NCBI GenBank assembly: GCA_034401795.1
Contig: CM067366.1
Coordinates: forward strand, 80,361,647-80,425,646
Direction of reading: 5' to 3'
DNA from: Chaetoderma sp. LZ-2023a
Taxonomy: Eukaryota > Mollusca > Caudofoveata > Chaetodermatida > Chaetodermatidae
DNA: 64,000 bases
The position numbers and the translations under genes were made by a program. Below the pieces are notes generated by a model that saw only the letters and a list, made by a program, of their open reading frames with translations, ran no database searches and was not told the DNA's origin. Positions 30,932 to 40,046 of this stretch are shown piece after piece. The stretch's first letter is position 1; each line of letters starts with the position of its first letter.

Positions 30932-31693
30932 GTGACTTCTAGTAAAATTAGCGAGTTTTCTTCCCGGTGTATTGTGTTTCCGGGACTCGCGTTTACCGTG
31001 ATAAGCGCCTTGGTTGGTTGGGTTATATCAACTCGGTGCTACCTAGGACTAATTTCTCTTTCTGTTTATGTCCACAGGTCTGTATGACGCTAGGTGGTGA
31101 CGTCACAGTACCAGAGAATTAGTATTCTCTCCACCATGGTTCCATTTCCTACTAACACTGTTAGGTTATCTAACCAAATGAAAAATTATGTCCAGTGAGT
31201 TGGAGGCCTGGTATAAAGGTCTTCTCACTTTGCCCTCTTGATCCAATTCCTTCCCCATGAGGTGGAGAGAGTTAAGAGGCGTGCAGATGGTGGAGTTTCC
31301 GGTTCGTCACGTTGGATGGTTTGTCTATACAAAGTGTCAGGTATCTAGTTATTGATAATGTGGTGATGTTAATTATTGTAAACAATCAAAGGGAGATAAT
31401 TAACATTTTTGCCAGAAAAGAGTTATCTATATGTATCTGATGGTTGTGTAGTCAACTTATCCATTCAGCATACAATTCGTCTTTGCACTTGGATGTTTTG
31501 TTGGGATCGAATTTTTCCTGTCACGGGATTGATGACGTCATAATCAGCTGGCTATGTATTTATTAGCAATTCAAGCGCTATGCTGGTTTTTGATGTATAT
31601 TGATCTTTATGATCGTTTTCCTTCTCCTTGAGTTGGATTGAGTTTCTAAGCTTAACTAGTTGCTCATACTCCTTGTCCTTTGCCCTGTTTCAG
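30932..31693 (+). other. phase-0 intron in ORF1 of element B
   Basis: 762 bp from GTGACT to a pyrimidine-rich acceptor (CTTTGCCCTGTTTCAG). C has an intron of the same length at 49972-50733. It is inferred from splice signals, phase, and conservation of the exon ends. Confidence 0.62.
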
Positions 31694-33757
31694 GGACCGG
31701 GTTGCGCGTCCTGTGGACGTTTTATGCATGTAAAGTTCTGGCCGCATCTGTGTTATCGATGTAGCCCTTGTGGTCCATTGATTAATTGTGACATATGTAA
31801 GCACTGGGGGGGCGAGTTAATGTCCGAATTCTTGTGCTGCTTACAGGCGACGGACAAGGTGGTAGAGGAGGAGAAGAAGAAGAAGCGGAAACGAGAGGTT
31901 GTAAGTAGGAAGGGTAAGGGGAAGGTCTCGTCCGCGGTGGATATGGAGACCTTCCGGACCGAGATGTTGGGAGAGATGAAGAGGACAATAAAAGATTTGG
32001 TTCCAGGGTTGCTTCGTGGCATGCTTCCTGGACCAGATCCTTTATTGTCCTCATCATCGGCTTCGGAGCAGGTAATCCCCGCCTCTGGATCGATTTTCCT
32101 TAGTCCGCTTCCGTTGTCCGACGATTCAGAGGTGGCCCCATTAGAGGGGGCGTTCCACGGCCCTGGCAGCAGGCTTATTGCCGCGCCGATAGGGGACCGT
32201 GGACGGTTGTCGCTGGAACCCGCTGGCTGCTTATCAGTCCAGGGGTATCCGCACGCCGCGGTGGCCAGTACCTCCTATGGCACCGTTCCTGGTCAGCCCG
32301 GGTTAGCTCTCTTTGCTGACCCGGGGTCTAATCTTTCTGACCAGGGTGATGAGGATTACCTGCTAGGGTCGCCGTCTGACGACGTGGACATGGATGAAGA
32401 CGTTTGTGCACCCCTCGCGGGGAATACAGGCGCTTTTTTCCACGGTATTACTCACCCTGGAGTAAGGTCCGCGGTTCAGGTGGTGGCCCAGGGCGCTGCT
32501 GATGGCCAGCGGTACCGCATACCTCGGCTTGCCGAGAGTGTAGCTGGTGCTGGCCGGGGCCGTGGTAGGGCTATATATACCCCGCGCTCTACCGCGGTGC
32601 CTGCTCCTGGTCAAACCAGTGATATTCTCATGCCGGTGCTGTCAGGCCCGCATGTTTTCCCTGGCTTGCCAGGTGTATCAGCGTACCCGCCGTCAAGCTC
32701 TACTGCTTGCGCTCAGGAGGAAGACGAAGGACCCCGTCTTGTAGAGCGCTCGCAGTTAGCCACGGAGGAGGATTGGTATGACGCTTGCCAGTGGTTGGTG
32801 AGCGTTAGGCCTGATCTGCCCGTGGAGCAGTCGGCTAGCCACCGTGTTCACACGCCGTGGTTAGCTGGGAAACCAACTGCTAACGCTATGCCTTCTCTGC
32901 CGCTGGCGGAGCATGTCGTTGACATGTTCAAGGCGGCGGAGTCGTCCATTAACACGAGTGGACGTCTCGCGAAGGCCCCTCGCGAGGTGGCCAGGCGTTG
33001 TCGCATCGTGCCCCTGGACTACCAGCGGTACGGTGTGGTACCCAAGCCCAGCGTGGATGACCGCGCGGCTTTGGGTGAGGATACGCGGCCAGGCTCCCGT
33101 TCTGACGCGGGGGTCTTGTGCGCGAACGCGTTGCGTTCGGCGAATACCGCGTTGCGTGATGCGGAGGAGAGTGGGAGGGCTTCGATTGCCGCTCTGTCCC
33201 ACGTCTCCCAGCTGTTACAGGGGGTAGTAACGGCATCCGCATCGCGCCAGCCAGGCCCGCTCGCGGTCCAGCGAACCATCCAGGATGGTATTAACCTGGC
33301 GCTGGACTGTATGACGCGGGCGGTGACCAGGAGTGTCCGGGCAAGACGCACATTTGCCCTGGACAATCTGTGCCCGTCTCAGGACCTGTATAATAGGCTA
33401 CTCCGTACGCCTATGACGGGTCCTGGTCTTTTTGGAGGTGAGGGATGTCGCCACCTCCAGGAGACGGTCACCCTGGTGAATAACCAGAGGGCGCTGCGCG
33501 AACAGTTTGAGGTGCTGCGTCGTGCTAACGTTCGCGCCGCGGCCCCTGCGTATCGTCCCCTGCAGGCTCGAGGTGGTGCTGGCCAAGTCAGTGGCCAGCC
33601 GCCGTCGCAGCGCCGGCCTCGGCCGCGTGCGATTCGGCCAGCAGTGAGGGGGGCGCAGGCTCCTCAGCCGCCGTCAGCCAGGCAGCCGCCCGTGCACCGA
33701 GGTGCGCGCGGGGCGGGGCGGGTCGCGCGAGGATCTGGGCGTGGTTATCGTTCCTGA
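31694..33757 (+). CDS. DIRS B ORF1: gag-like protein, exon 2
   Basis: The frame is open from 31628 (TTG), but the coding start here follows the acceptor at 31693. It begins with seven cysteines (C-x2-C-x12-C-x2-C-x2-C-x5-C-x2-C), which look zinc-binding. A Lys/Arg-rich stretch (KKKKRKREVVSRKGKGK), a Ser/Pro/acidic middle and a conserved C-terminal half follow, and the tail is rich in Arg, Pro and Gln (QRRPRPRAIRPA, GARGAGRVARGSGRGYRS). No standard CCHC knuckle. Presumed particle and RNA-binding protein. ORF2 overlaps its end in the +1 frame. Confidence 0.85.
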   Translation, partial: GPGCASCGRFMHVKFWPHLCYRCSPCGPLINCDICKHWGGELMSEFLCCLQATDKVVEEEKKKKRKREVVSRKGKGKVSSAVDMETFRTEMLGEMKRTIKDLVPGLLRGMLPGPDPLLSSSSASEQVIPASGSIFLSPLPLSDDSEVAPLEGAFHGPGSRLIAAPIGDRGRLSLEPAGCLSVQGYPHAAVASTSYGTVPGQPGLALFADPGSNLSDQGDEDYLLGSPSDDVDMDEDVCAPLAGNTGAFFHGITHPGVRSAVQVVAQGAADGQRYRIPRLAESVAGAGRGRGRAIYTPRSTAVPAPGQTSDILMPVLSGPHVFPGLPGVSAYPPSSSTACAQEEDEGPRLVERSQLATEEDWYDACQWLVSVRPDLPVEQSASHRVHTPWLAGKPTANAMPSLPLAEHVVDMFKAAESSINTSGRLAKAPREVARRCRIVPLDYQRYGVVPKPSVDDRAALGEDTRPGSRSDAGVLCANALRSANTALRDAEESGRASIAALSHVSQLLQGVVTASASRQPGPLAVQRTIQDGINLALDCMTRAVTRSVRARRTFALDNLCPSQDLYNRLLRTPMTGPGLFGGEGCRHLQETVTLVNNQRALREQFEVLRRANVRAAAPAYRPLQARGGAGQVSGQPPSQRRPRPRAIRPAVRGAQAPQPPSARQPPVHRGARGAGRVARGSGRGYRS

Positions 33758-35888
33758 CAGGGCGCTTACCGCGGTAAGGACCACGCCGGTGTGTATGGCG
33801 ACGGAGACAGTGCCGCTCTTGCATGCCTTGTGTCCACCGCGGTCCCTAGGTGGACCGGTGGGAGGCCGGCTAGCCGACCACATGCAAGAGTGGGAACGGT
33901 TAACTCAGGACCGTTTAGTCTTGCGATGGCTTTCCGTGGGGTATCATCCAGAGTGGATGACAGGCCCGCCGTCGCGACTGTCTCTGGTGCCAGTCTGGAC
34001 TCCCATTCCGAGAGATCCAGATCAAAGGTTGTGTATCGAGGAGGAGATAAATTCCCTCGTACAGAAAGGAGCTATTCAGCCGGCACAAAGGTGTCCGGGC
34101 TTCTATTCAACCCTGTTCTTGGTAACAAAACGCACCGGTGGGTGGAGACCGATTCTCAACCTCAAGCCATTGAACAAGTTCATCGAGACGCCCAGTTTCA
34201 AGATGGAAACGGTGCGCTCGGTGTTGGCGGGGTTGGAGAGGGGGATGTGGACGGCGTCGATAGATTTGAAGGACGCTTATTTCCACATCCCCATCCACAG
34301 GAGTTTCTGTCGCTTCCTGAGATTTGCATTCCAGGGCAGACAGTGGGAATTCAGGGTGTTGCCCTTCGGAATTTCCACGGCTCCTCGGGTTTTCACCCGT
34401 GTGGTTCTTGCGATCACAGCATACCTCCGCAGGAGAAGCATAGCAGTCCACACGTACATAGACGACTGGCTGTTGAAAGCGCACACCCGGGAAAGTTTGT
34501 CCGCCAATCTGGAGATTGTTTTGAAAATTCTCACAGACTTGGGCTGGATGATCAATTTCCCAAAATCAGAGCTGACTCCATCCCAGAAGTTTGTTTACCT
34601 GGGGATGTTCTTCGATCTGGAGACAGGATATGTTTATCCTACTCAGGAGAGAGTTCAAATACTCATCTCGTTGATTCAGTCAGTGTGCGACAGTCGTCAT
34701 GTCCTGGCACGGGTTTACTTGAGAATGCTGGGGTTGATGGTTTCGTTGGAACCAGTCATTCCTCAGGCCGCCTTACGCAGGCGGCCGATCCAGTTGTTTC
34801 TCATGACACAATGGACCCAGAGTACAGGTTCGCTGGACTCGAATGTGTCAGTGTTGGCGCCTCTGATTCACCACCTGCAATGGTGGTTGAATACAGAGAA
34901 TCTCTTGCTGGGGGTTTTGCTAACCCCTCCCCACCCTCAGGTGACTGTGTATACAGATGCATCGATGGAGGGCTGGGGAGCTTGCCTGGAAGAATCCACG
35001 ATATCAGGGCTTTGGAATCTGGAACAGTCACAGGAACATATAAATCTACTGGAGCTAAGAGCAGTAGTCCTGGGCCTGGAACATTTCTTACAGAAAGTTC
35101 AGGGCAAGATTGTTCTTATTCGTTCAGACAACTCAACAGTTGTGACTTACATAAACCGCCAGGGCGGAACGAAGTCGCCCAGTCTCTGTATGATGACATG
35201 GAAACTGCTTTGTTGGTGTCTGGATCACCAGATTACCTTGAAAGCAGTTCATATTCCGGGAAGGTTAAACCTGCTAGCAGACTCATTGAGCCGAAGGATG
35301 AGTGTTTTACCCACGGAATGGCAACTAAATCAATGTGTGGCGGATCGTCTGTTCGACCATTGGGGGAAACCCAACATCGATTTGTTCGCAACGAAGAAGA
35401 ATGCGAAGATGACGACGTACGTCTCTCCGATTCCGGATCCAAGCGCTTTCGCAACAGATGCGTTAGCTATCAGCTGGGGGAGAATGTATGCATACGCATT
35501 CCCTCCAGCAATCCTGATTCCAAAAATTCTTCAGAAAATCAGACAAGAGGAATGCCAAGTGCTTCTGATCGCCCCGGATTGGCCAAGCCGATCATGGTAT
35601 ACGGATCTGCTGGACCTTCTGGTCTGCAATCCGGTTCCTCTGCCTCTGATGGACGATATTATCTTCCAGGGCAAGGCCCTTCACAACAATCCGTCAATGT
35701 TCAGATTGACTGCGTGGATGTTGTCAAGGAATCTAGAATTAAGGAGGGCTTTTCTGAGCAAGCAGCCATGTTTATGGCCAAAGCCAGGAGGGGGTCAACC
35801 TCCAGAGCATATAATTATAAAATCAACAGATTTGCAGAATGGTGCTCAAAAAGATGTATTGATCCAATGGATTCATCTATTCAAGTAG
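33702..35888 (+). CDS. DIRS B ORF2: reverse transcriptase, RNase H and C-terminal domain
   Basis: 728 codons from a GTG; the first ATG is at 33795. Since the frame overlaps the end of ORF1, it may instead be reached by frameshifting. RT: WRPILNLKPLNKF, SIDLKDAYFHIP, LPFGISTAPRVF and the catalytic YIDD at 252-255. RNase H: TDAS (D419), then LLELRA and RSDNST, ending near IPGRLNLLADSLSR. The DIRS-type region follows (KPNIDLFATKKNAKM, AYAFPPAILIPK, LLIAPDWPSRSWY), sometimes described as methyltransferase-related. Makes the DNA copy of the element. No breaks. Confidence 0.95.
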   Translation: MRAGRGGSREDLGVVIVPDRALTAVRTTPVCMATETVPLLHALCPPRSLGGPVGGRLADHMQEWERLTQDRLVLRWLSVGYHPEWMTGPPSRLSLVPVWTPIPRDPDQRLCIEEEINSLVQKGAIQPAQRCPGFYSTLFLVTKRTGGWRPILNLKPLNKFIETPSFKMETVRSVLAGLERGMWTASIDLKDAYFHIPIHRSFCRFLRFAFQGRQWEFRVLPFGISTAPRVFTRVVLAITAYLRRRSIAVHTYIDDWLLKAHTRESLSANLEIVLKILTDLGWMINFPKSELTPSQKFVYLGMFFDLETGYVYPTQERVQILISLIQSVCDSRHVLARVYLRMLGLMVSLEPVIPQAALRRRPIQLFLMTQWTQSTGSLDSNVSVLAPLIHHLQWWLNTENLLLGVLLTPPHPQVTVYTDASMEGWGACLEESTISGLWNLEQSQEHINLLELRAVVLGLEHFLQKVQGKIVLIRSDNSTVVTYINRQGGTKSPSLCMMTWKLLCWCLDHQITLKAVHIPGRLNLLADSLSRRMSVLPTEWQLNQCVADRLFDHWGKPNIDLFATKKNAKMTTYVSPIPDPSAFATDALAISWGRMYAYAFPPAILIPKILQKIRQEECQVLLIAPDWPSRSWYTDLLDLLVCNPVPLPLMDDIIFQGKALHNNPSMFRLTAWMLSRNLELRRAFLSKQPCLWPKPGGGQPPEHIIIKSTDLQNGAQKDVLIQWIHLFK

Positions 35889-36727
35889 TAGCTGATTTCC
35901 TCTGTCACCTCTATGATGCCTATAGCCTCAAGCCTAACTCTATTGCTGGTTATAAGTCAGCATTAATGTCTGTTATTCCTTGCTTGGCTAAGAGGGGAAG
36001 TGATGAAGTAAATACATTGAATGTATTAATTAAAGGCATGGGCAATCTAAGACCAAGGAATCCTCCTGTGATTCCGTCTTGGAGTTTATCGCTAGTGCTT
36101 CAAGTACTAGGTGATAAGCCTTTTGAACCACTTAGTTCCATTTCTATGAAACTATTAACACTGAAGACTGTGTTTTTAATTGCTGCGGCCTCGGCTAGGC
36201 GTAGGAGTGAGATTCATGCCTTATCAGCCGAGGATGACCGTTTTGTGGTTTCAGGGGAAGGCCTTAAGCTGCTACCTAGGATTAATTTCTTGGCTAAAAA
36301 TCAGTCGTTGAAATATCCAGGTCAACCTATTATTTTGCCTGCTTTAACTAGATATGATCCTAATTCTAAAGCATGGTGTCCCGTCCGGGCGCTGCGCCGG
36401 TACAAACAACGTACGGCGGCATGGCGCACCGACCAGTCAGCGTTATGGTTGTCATATATTGAACCCCATGGGAGGGCTTCTAAGGACACCATTTCCAGGT
36501 GGATTGTGGAATGCATTCAGTTTTGCCATAAATCCGCCACCGGGAAGCAGGTTGACGTGGCCAAGGCTCACAGTGTCCGCGGCGTAGTGACATCCACGGC
36601 CCTATTTAATGGGGTCCCTGTGGATGATATTATGTCGGTGGCTCAGTGGCACTGTGAGTCAAGTTTTACAGACCATTATCTCCGTGACACCTCTAATCCT
36701 CTCGCCTTGTCGGTTTTGAAAAAATAA
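33791..36727 (+). CDS. DIRS B ORF3: tyrosine recombinase
   Basis: 978 codons, first codon GTG, in the same frame as ORF1 (whose stop is at 33755-33757). About 600 codons overlap ORF2 in the -1 frame and have no recognisable fold. The recombinase occupies about residues 640-978: N-terminal SAM-like part (YNYKINRFAEWCSKRCID), arginine box ASARRRSEIHAL (about 800-811), H927 and R930 in AHSVRG, and nucleophile Y963 in DHYLRD. An ATG at 35594 could start a short product, but in C that codon is TTG. Integrates circular DNA without duplicating the target. Confidence 0.9.
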   Translation: MYGDGDSAALACLVSTAVPRWTGGRPASRPHARVGTVNSGPFSLAMAFRGVSSRVDDRPAVATVSGASLDSHSERSRSKVVYRGGDKFPRTERSYSAGTKVSGLLFNPVLGNKTHRWVETDSQPQAIEQVHRDAQFQDGNGALGVGGVGEGDVDGVDRFEGRLFPHPHPQEFLSLPEICIPGQTVGIQGVALRNFHGSSGFHPCGSCDHSIPPQEKHSSPHVHRRLAVESAHPGKFVRQSGDCFENSHRLGLDDQFPKIRADSIPEVCLPGDVLRSGDRICLSYSGESSNTHLVDSVSVRQSSCPGTGLLENAGVDGFVGTSHSSGRLTQAADPVVSHDTMDPEYRFAGLECVSVGASDSPPAMVVEYRESLAGGFANPSPPSGDCVYRCIDGGLGSLPGRIHDIRALESGTVTGTYKSTGAKSSSPGPGTFLTESSGQDCSYSFRQLNSCDLHKPPGRNEVAQSLYDDMETALLVSGSPDYLESSSYSGKVKPASRLIEPKDECFTHGMATKSMCGGSSVRPLGETQHRFVRNEEECEDDDVRLSDSGSKRFRNRCVSYQLGENVCIRIPSSNPDSKNSSENQTRGMPSASDRPGLAKPIMVYGSAGPSGLQSGSSASDGRYYLPGQGPSQQSVNVQIDCVDVVKESRIKEGFSEQAAMFMAKARRGSTSRAYNYKINRFAEWCSKRCIDPMDSSIQVVADFLCHLYDAYSLKPNSIAGYKSALMSVIPCLAKRGSDEVNTLNVLIKGMGNLRPRNPPVIPSWSLSLVLQVLGDKPFEPLSSISMKLLTLKTVFLIAAASARRRSEIHALSAEDDRFVVSGEGLKLLPRINFLAKNQSLKYPGQPIILPALTRYDPNSKAWCPVRALRRYKQRTAAWRTDQSALWLSYIEPHGRASKDTISRWIVECIQFCHKSATGKQVDVAKAHSVRGVVTSTALFNGVPVDDIMSVAQWHCESSFTDHYLRDTSNPLALSVLKK

Positions 36728-37258
36728 ATCGGTTTATATTTTTTGAGGTGATTTCCTCATTACTTATATATATCACAATTAATTTATGGAAACACCCACT
36801 TTTTTGGGCCTGCATCAGTCTTTACCGATGGGAAGATGATGTCAGCAGCCATTTTCAACAAGGTCAGTCTTGTTCATGTGTTGTCCGTTGTTGATTGTAT
36901 TGTCACGATTACCCGTTATTAATATGGTGATGGTTTGTGTATTTGTGTGGTTCATTGTTGAGAGTTACGAAAATGGAGCTTTTTCGTCTCTGTCCTGTAG
37001 TACATGGCACTTGTACGTAGAGAGCGTATAGGACATTGAGGTCAGTCGACTCTTCCTCCCAGGAAGGAGGGGGGGGGAGCGCATATGACATTCGGTCATC
37101 TCTCATACATCGGTGGTGTTATCCGATGGTTAGTTAAATCCTGACTGTTTTTTCTTACAGTTTCAGAAGTTTAAGTGCCTTAAACGCAGAAAAGCGTATA
37201 GGGATGAGCTGGTCTTTTGACCTCGCCTCCCTCCCGCCAGATTCACTTTCGAATTCTG
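36728..37258 (+). other. element B 3' untranslated region
   Basis: From the recombinase stop to the internal complementary region. It includes a G run near 37068 and an acceptor-like TGACTGTTTTTTCTTACAG ending near 37160, which may mark a further splice. No gene seen. Confidence 0.5.
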
Positions 37259-37358
37259 GCAATATCAAAAGTATTAGGGAGGTAAGTATACTCTTGAAGT
37301 GAAATAAACGAAATCTAGGATTTCTTTTTTCACGAGAGAGTTGATACTTACCTCCCTA
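37259..37358. repeat. element B internal complementary region
   Basis: GGTAAGTATACTCTTGAAGT (complement of the left tip) joined at GAAATAAACG to CACGAGAGAGTTGATACTTA (complement of the right tip). This junction equals the expected junction of the circular intermediate. Confidence 0.9.
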
Positions 37359-37428
37359 GATAGGGACCCGGCCTCTCCACCCCACAGAGGCTCGGTCTTC
37401 AGGCTCTTAATAGTTGCATGTGTGTCAG

Positions 37429-37642
37429 CCAATAATCTAGTCAGAGGAAGTGCTAGTCTGCGCATGCGCGGAGGTGGGGCTGGCATCCGCCGGACTACGC
37501 TCTGACTCCCTGCCCAGTAGGGGCACCTAACTGTTTTAAATCTGAGTGTTTATTGAGTGAAAGCCAATATTTAGCAATATCAAAAGTATTAGGGAGGTAA
37601 GTATCAACTCTCTCGTGAAAAAAGAAATCCTAGATTTCGTTT
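37429..37642. repeat. element B right inverted terminal repeat
   Basis: Complement of the left repeat, ending in its own tip (CTCTCGTGAAAAAAGAAATC, then CTAGATTTCGTTT). Includes AGGTAAGTAT, a perfect U1 match, in the sense direction at about 37596. Confidence 0.9.
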
Positions 37643-38165
37643 AAAATATTTCAAAATAAATAAAGTTGAACAAAAGATGTAGAAAACATTTAACTTAACA
37701 AACAAAATATATAATTAGCACAAATATGCACTAGAAAGATTATCACCCTGGTACCTTATTTATTATGTAATAACTATCATGTTGAATATTTTGAAAGCAG
37801 TTTGACTGGAAGCTGTTGTGGCAAAACAGTCAACAGCCTACGTGTTCATGTATGTTGGCTTTCACACCATGCTGCCAAATTATAGACTGTACCGATATAT
37901 GATTGAGCATTTATACTGAGACAGACAGACTCAATGATATAGGTGAAATCAAAACACCCCTCAGCACCCGAGTTAAAGAACACCTCAAAGCCAATGAATG
38001 AATCCAATCTGTCACTCAAGCATATGACATCATAATGAATTACGCCATATGTAGGCTGATGTCACAATTAAAATGTGCAATGAATGACGTGGCTAACTCT
38101 GTCATGAACCTTTAAAAGTCTGTCAGTTATACGAATTGTATGTCTTTACTATTTAATAAACATTT

Positions 38166-38258
38166 TGTTGAATACTTTGAAAGTACTTTGACTGGGCAGA
38201 ATTGCTGCCATAGGCAGCAACAGCTCCCAGTCAAATTACTTTCAAAATATTCAACAGG
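38166..38258. repeat. palindromic repeat P1 within R1 copy
   Basis: GTTGAATACTTTGAAAGTAC on the left and TTTCAAAATATTCAACAG on the right around GCAGAATTGCTGCC. The flanks (about 38000-38395) match the R1 repeat, including the GATGGGTGTGGCATAGCTA tail. 37643-38000 shows nothing else of note. Confidence 0.65.
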
Positions 38259-38500
38259 TTAGCTGTACAGTTACCATGAAATTGGGATTCTGGTAAATCA
38301 GGGTTCAAAGTATATAAATCGATTCCAACACGAGCAAAGCATGGGCGGAGCTTAGCTAGAGATGGGTGTGGCATAGCTAACAGTGGATTCATTGATTCCA
38401 ACTCGTTTGTGGGAGAGCACACAGAAAACCCTGGAATATGATCCCCACCAGCAATGCCTTTGCTATTAACATCGAGACCAATTTATTCAAACGGAAAGAC

Positions 38501-38516
38501 AAGGGGGGGGGGGGGA
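38501..38516. repeat. poly-G run
   Basis: An almost unbroken run of about 12 G preceded by AAGG. The rest of 38396-39411 is AT-rich with no clear gene. Confidence 0.7.
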
Positions 38517-39411
38517 TGTTAAAATTTATAAACATCAGCCAACCATTAATTGAGATGAGGGCGACTAGAGGCTCATTTTTGCTAGTGACGACATTAGTGG
38601 TTCAATAACACGGTTCGTGGTTCATGCGTTTTGGCGTTCCAGAAGTGGAAGATTTACTGATGTGGTTCATCGAACCAGGAACTGAGTTTTTATCTTGTTT
38701 CTTTGTTACCAATGCTTACTGGTTCATAAATTTCAGGTAAATTTTACAACTTATTTGAATGAGGAAATCTCGTCAATATTTTTAGTGGATGCGATTGTCT
38801 GCGATTTACATAGACTGACATTGAAGGCCAAATCGAAATACGATCAAATTAATTACTACGGTTAACGCACTTTAGAATGCTTGAGGGTTCAGAACATTAC
38901 CATGAAATTGTGATGGGAAATCTTCACCAATTTGAATAAATGCCATTTTGCCGTTTCTGGTTCGTCATTCATCAAATTCACTGACCCGGTCAATCGCCAA
39001 AATGCACCCCATATACCAGCGGTCTACTAATCAATGCTGTCACATGACTCCACAAGAACTGACCAGTGTCATGTAACCAGCCACCATTAGTTAGTGCTGA
39101 AGAAGTGACTGACATGGTCAGGAAAGCTACACTCAAACAAATTCCACATCCTGGAGAGGTAACTAATTTTCCATGTTTTATAGAAGCATACGGTTAAATA
39201 TTATGATAACGTATCACAAAATGTTATTCAAAATTATTTACAAATTTGATTTTAAAAATATCACAGATTTACTTGTACTTTGGCCTTAAAAATGTATATG
39301 ATCTCTTAACAGCTTAGACTTCAAAATATGAAAATACCTGAACATTTTAACATATATTATAAAACAAATTAAGATCATAACAATTATAACAGTATTTATG
39401 TACAAACATGC

Positions 39412-39654
39412 TCAACGCTTTAATATTCAAATTTGGTAAAAAAAATCCATATATTCGCTCATTGAATGTCCATTTGCAGGCCAAGAAAAGACTATTTTTT
39501 AAAGTTTTTCACTGGAATGACGGGGTCGGTTCTCGAACCAGTCTTTCCAGGGGTAAATTTGCAAAAAATAGTCTAGCTTTGACCTGCAAATGGACGTTCC
39601 TCAAGACGGCTGGAAATGTGAGTTTTGGCAGGCTTGACCATTAACCTGTTAAAA
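39412..39654. repeat. palindromic repeat, family P2
   Basis: From CAACGCTTTAATATTCAAAT to CTTGACCATTAACCTG, with the arms TCCATTTGCAGGCCAAG and CCTGCAAATGGAC. A further degraded copy follows near 39740-40035. Confidence 0.65.
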
Positions 39655-40046
39655 CATAAGCTATTAGGTAGTCTGTATTTATATTGCCTCAGGATAGTTC
39701 GAGCCAGTTCAGAACTAAATATCAACTAGCCAGTTAATGGTCAAGCCAGATAAAACTAACCGTTTATGTATGTGTGAGCAGTGGCTATTTGCAGACCAAT
39801 TGACTACTTTTTATATTTTATCACATGAATGACCAGCTCGACTAGACATCCACACTTTCAAGTGATTGATTTTCAACAGTATTTTCATTTGATCTGTAAA
39901 TTAGCCAATGCTAAGCAGAAAATTACATGTACACTTTCTTGGCCAATCTTAGCTATTATCTAACCAGTTACTGGTCAAGCCAGCCATAACCAGCCTCCAC
40001 ACTGGTCTTGAGGAATGTCCATTTGCAGGCCAATATAAGACGAAAT

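Larger units (their letters stand above)
30590..37642 (+). mobile_element. DIRS retrotransposon B, apparently intact
   Basis: About 7.05 kb, plus strand. Left terminal repeat 30593-30786, spliced ORF1, ORF2, ORF3, internal complementary region 37259-37358, right terminal repeat 37429-37642. TTT is shared at both ends (CAATTT at left, CGTTTAAAAT at right), with no other target duplication, as expected for recombinase-mediated integration. All three frames are open and the key catalytic residues are present. Element C is a nearly identical inverted copy. Confidence 0.95.

Noticed and set aside
32861..33366. Antisense frames of 97-115 codons across DIRS ORF1 (also in C and D)
   Set aside because: GC-rich shadow frames of ORF1, with no domains of their own.
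30590..37642. Classification as Ngaro (split direct repeats)
   Set aside because: The ends are inverted repeats and an internal complementary region is present, which is the DIRS layout.
39118..39161. Possible plus-strand first exon (MVRKATLKQIPHPGE with GTAACT donor)
   Set aside because: Start context and a donor look plausible, but I found no partner exon; too short to support.
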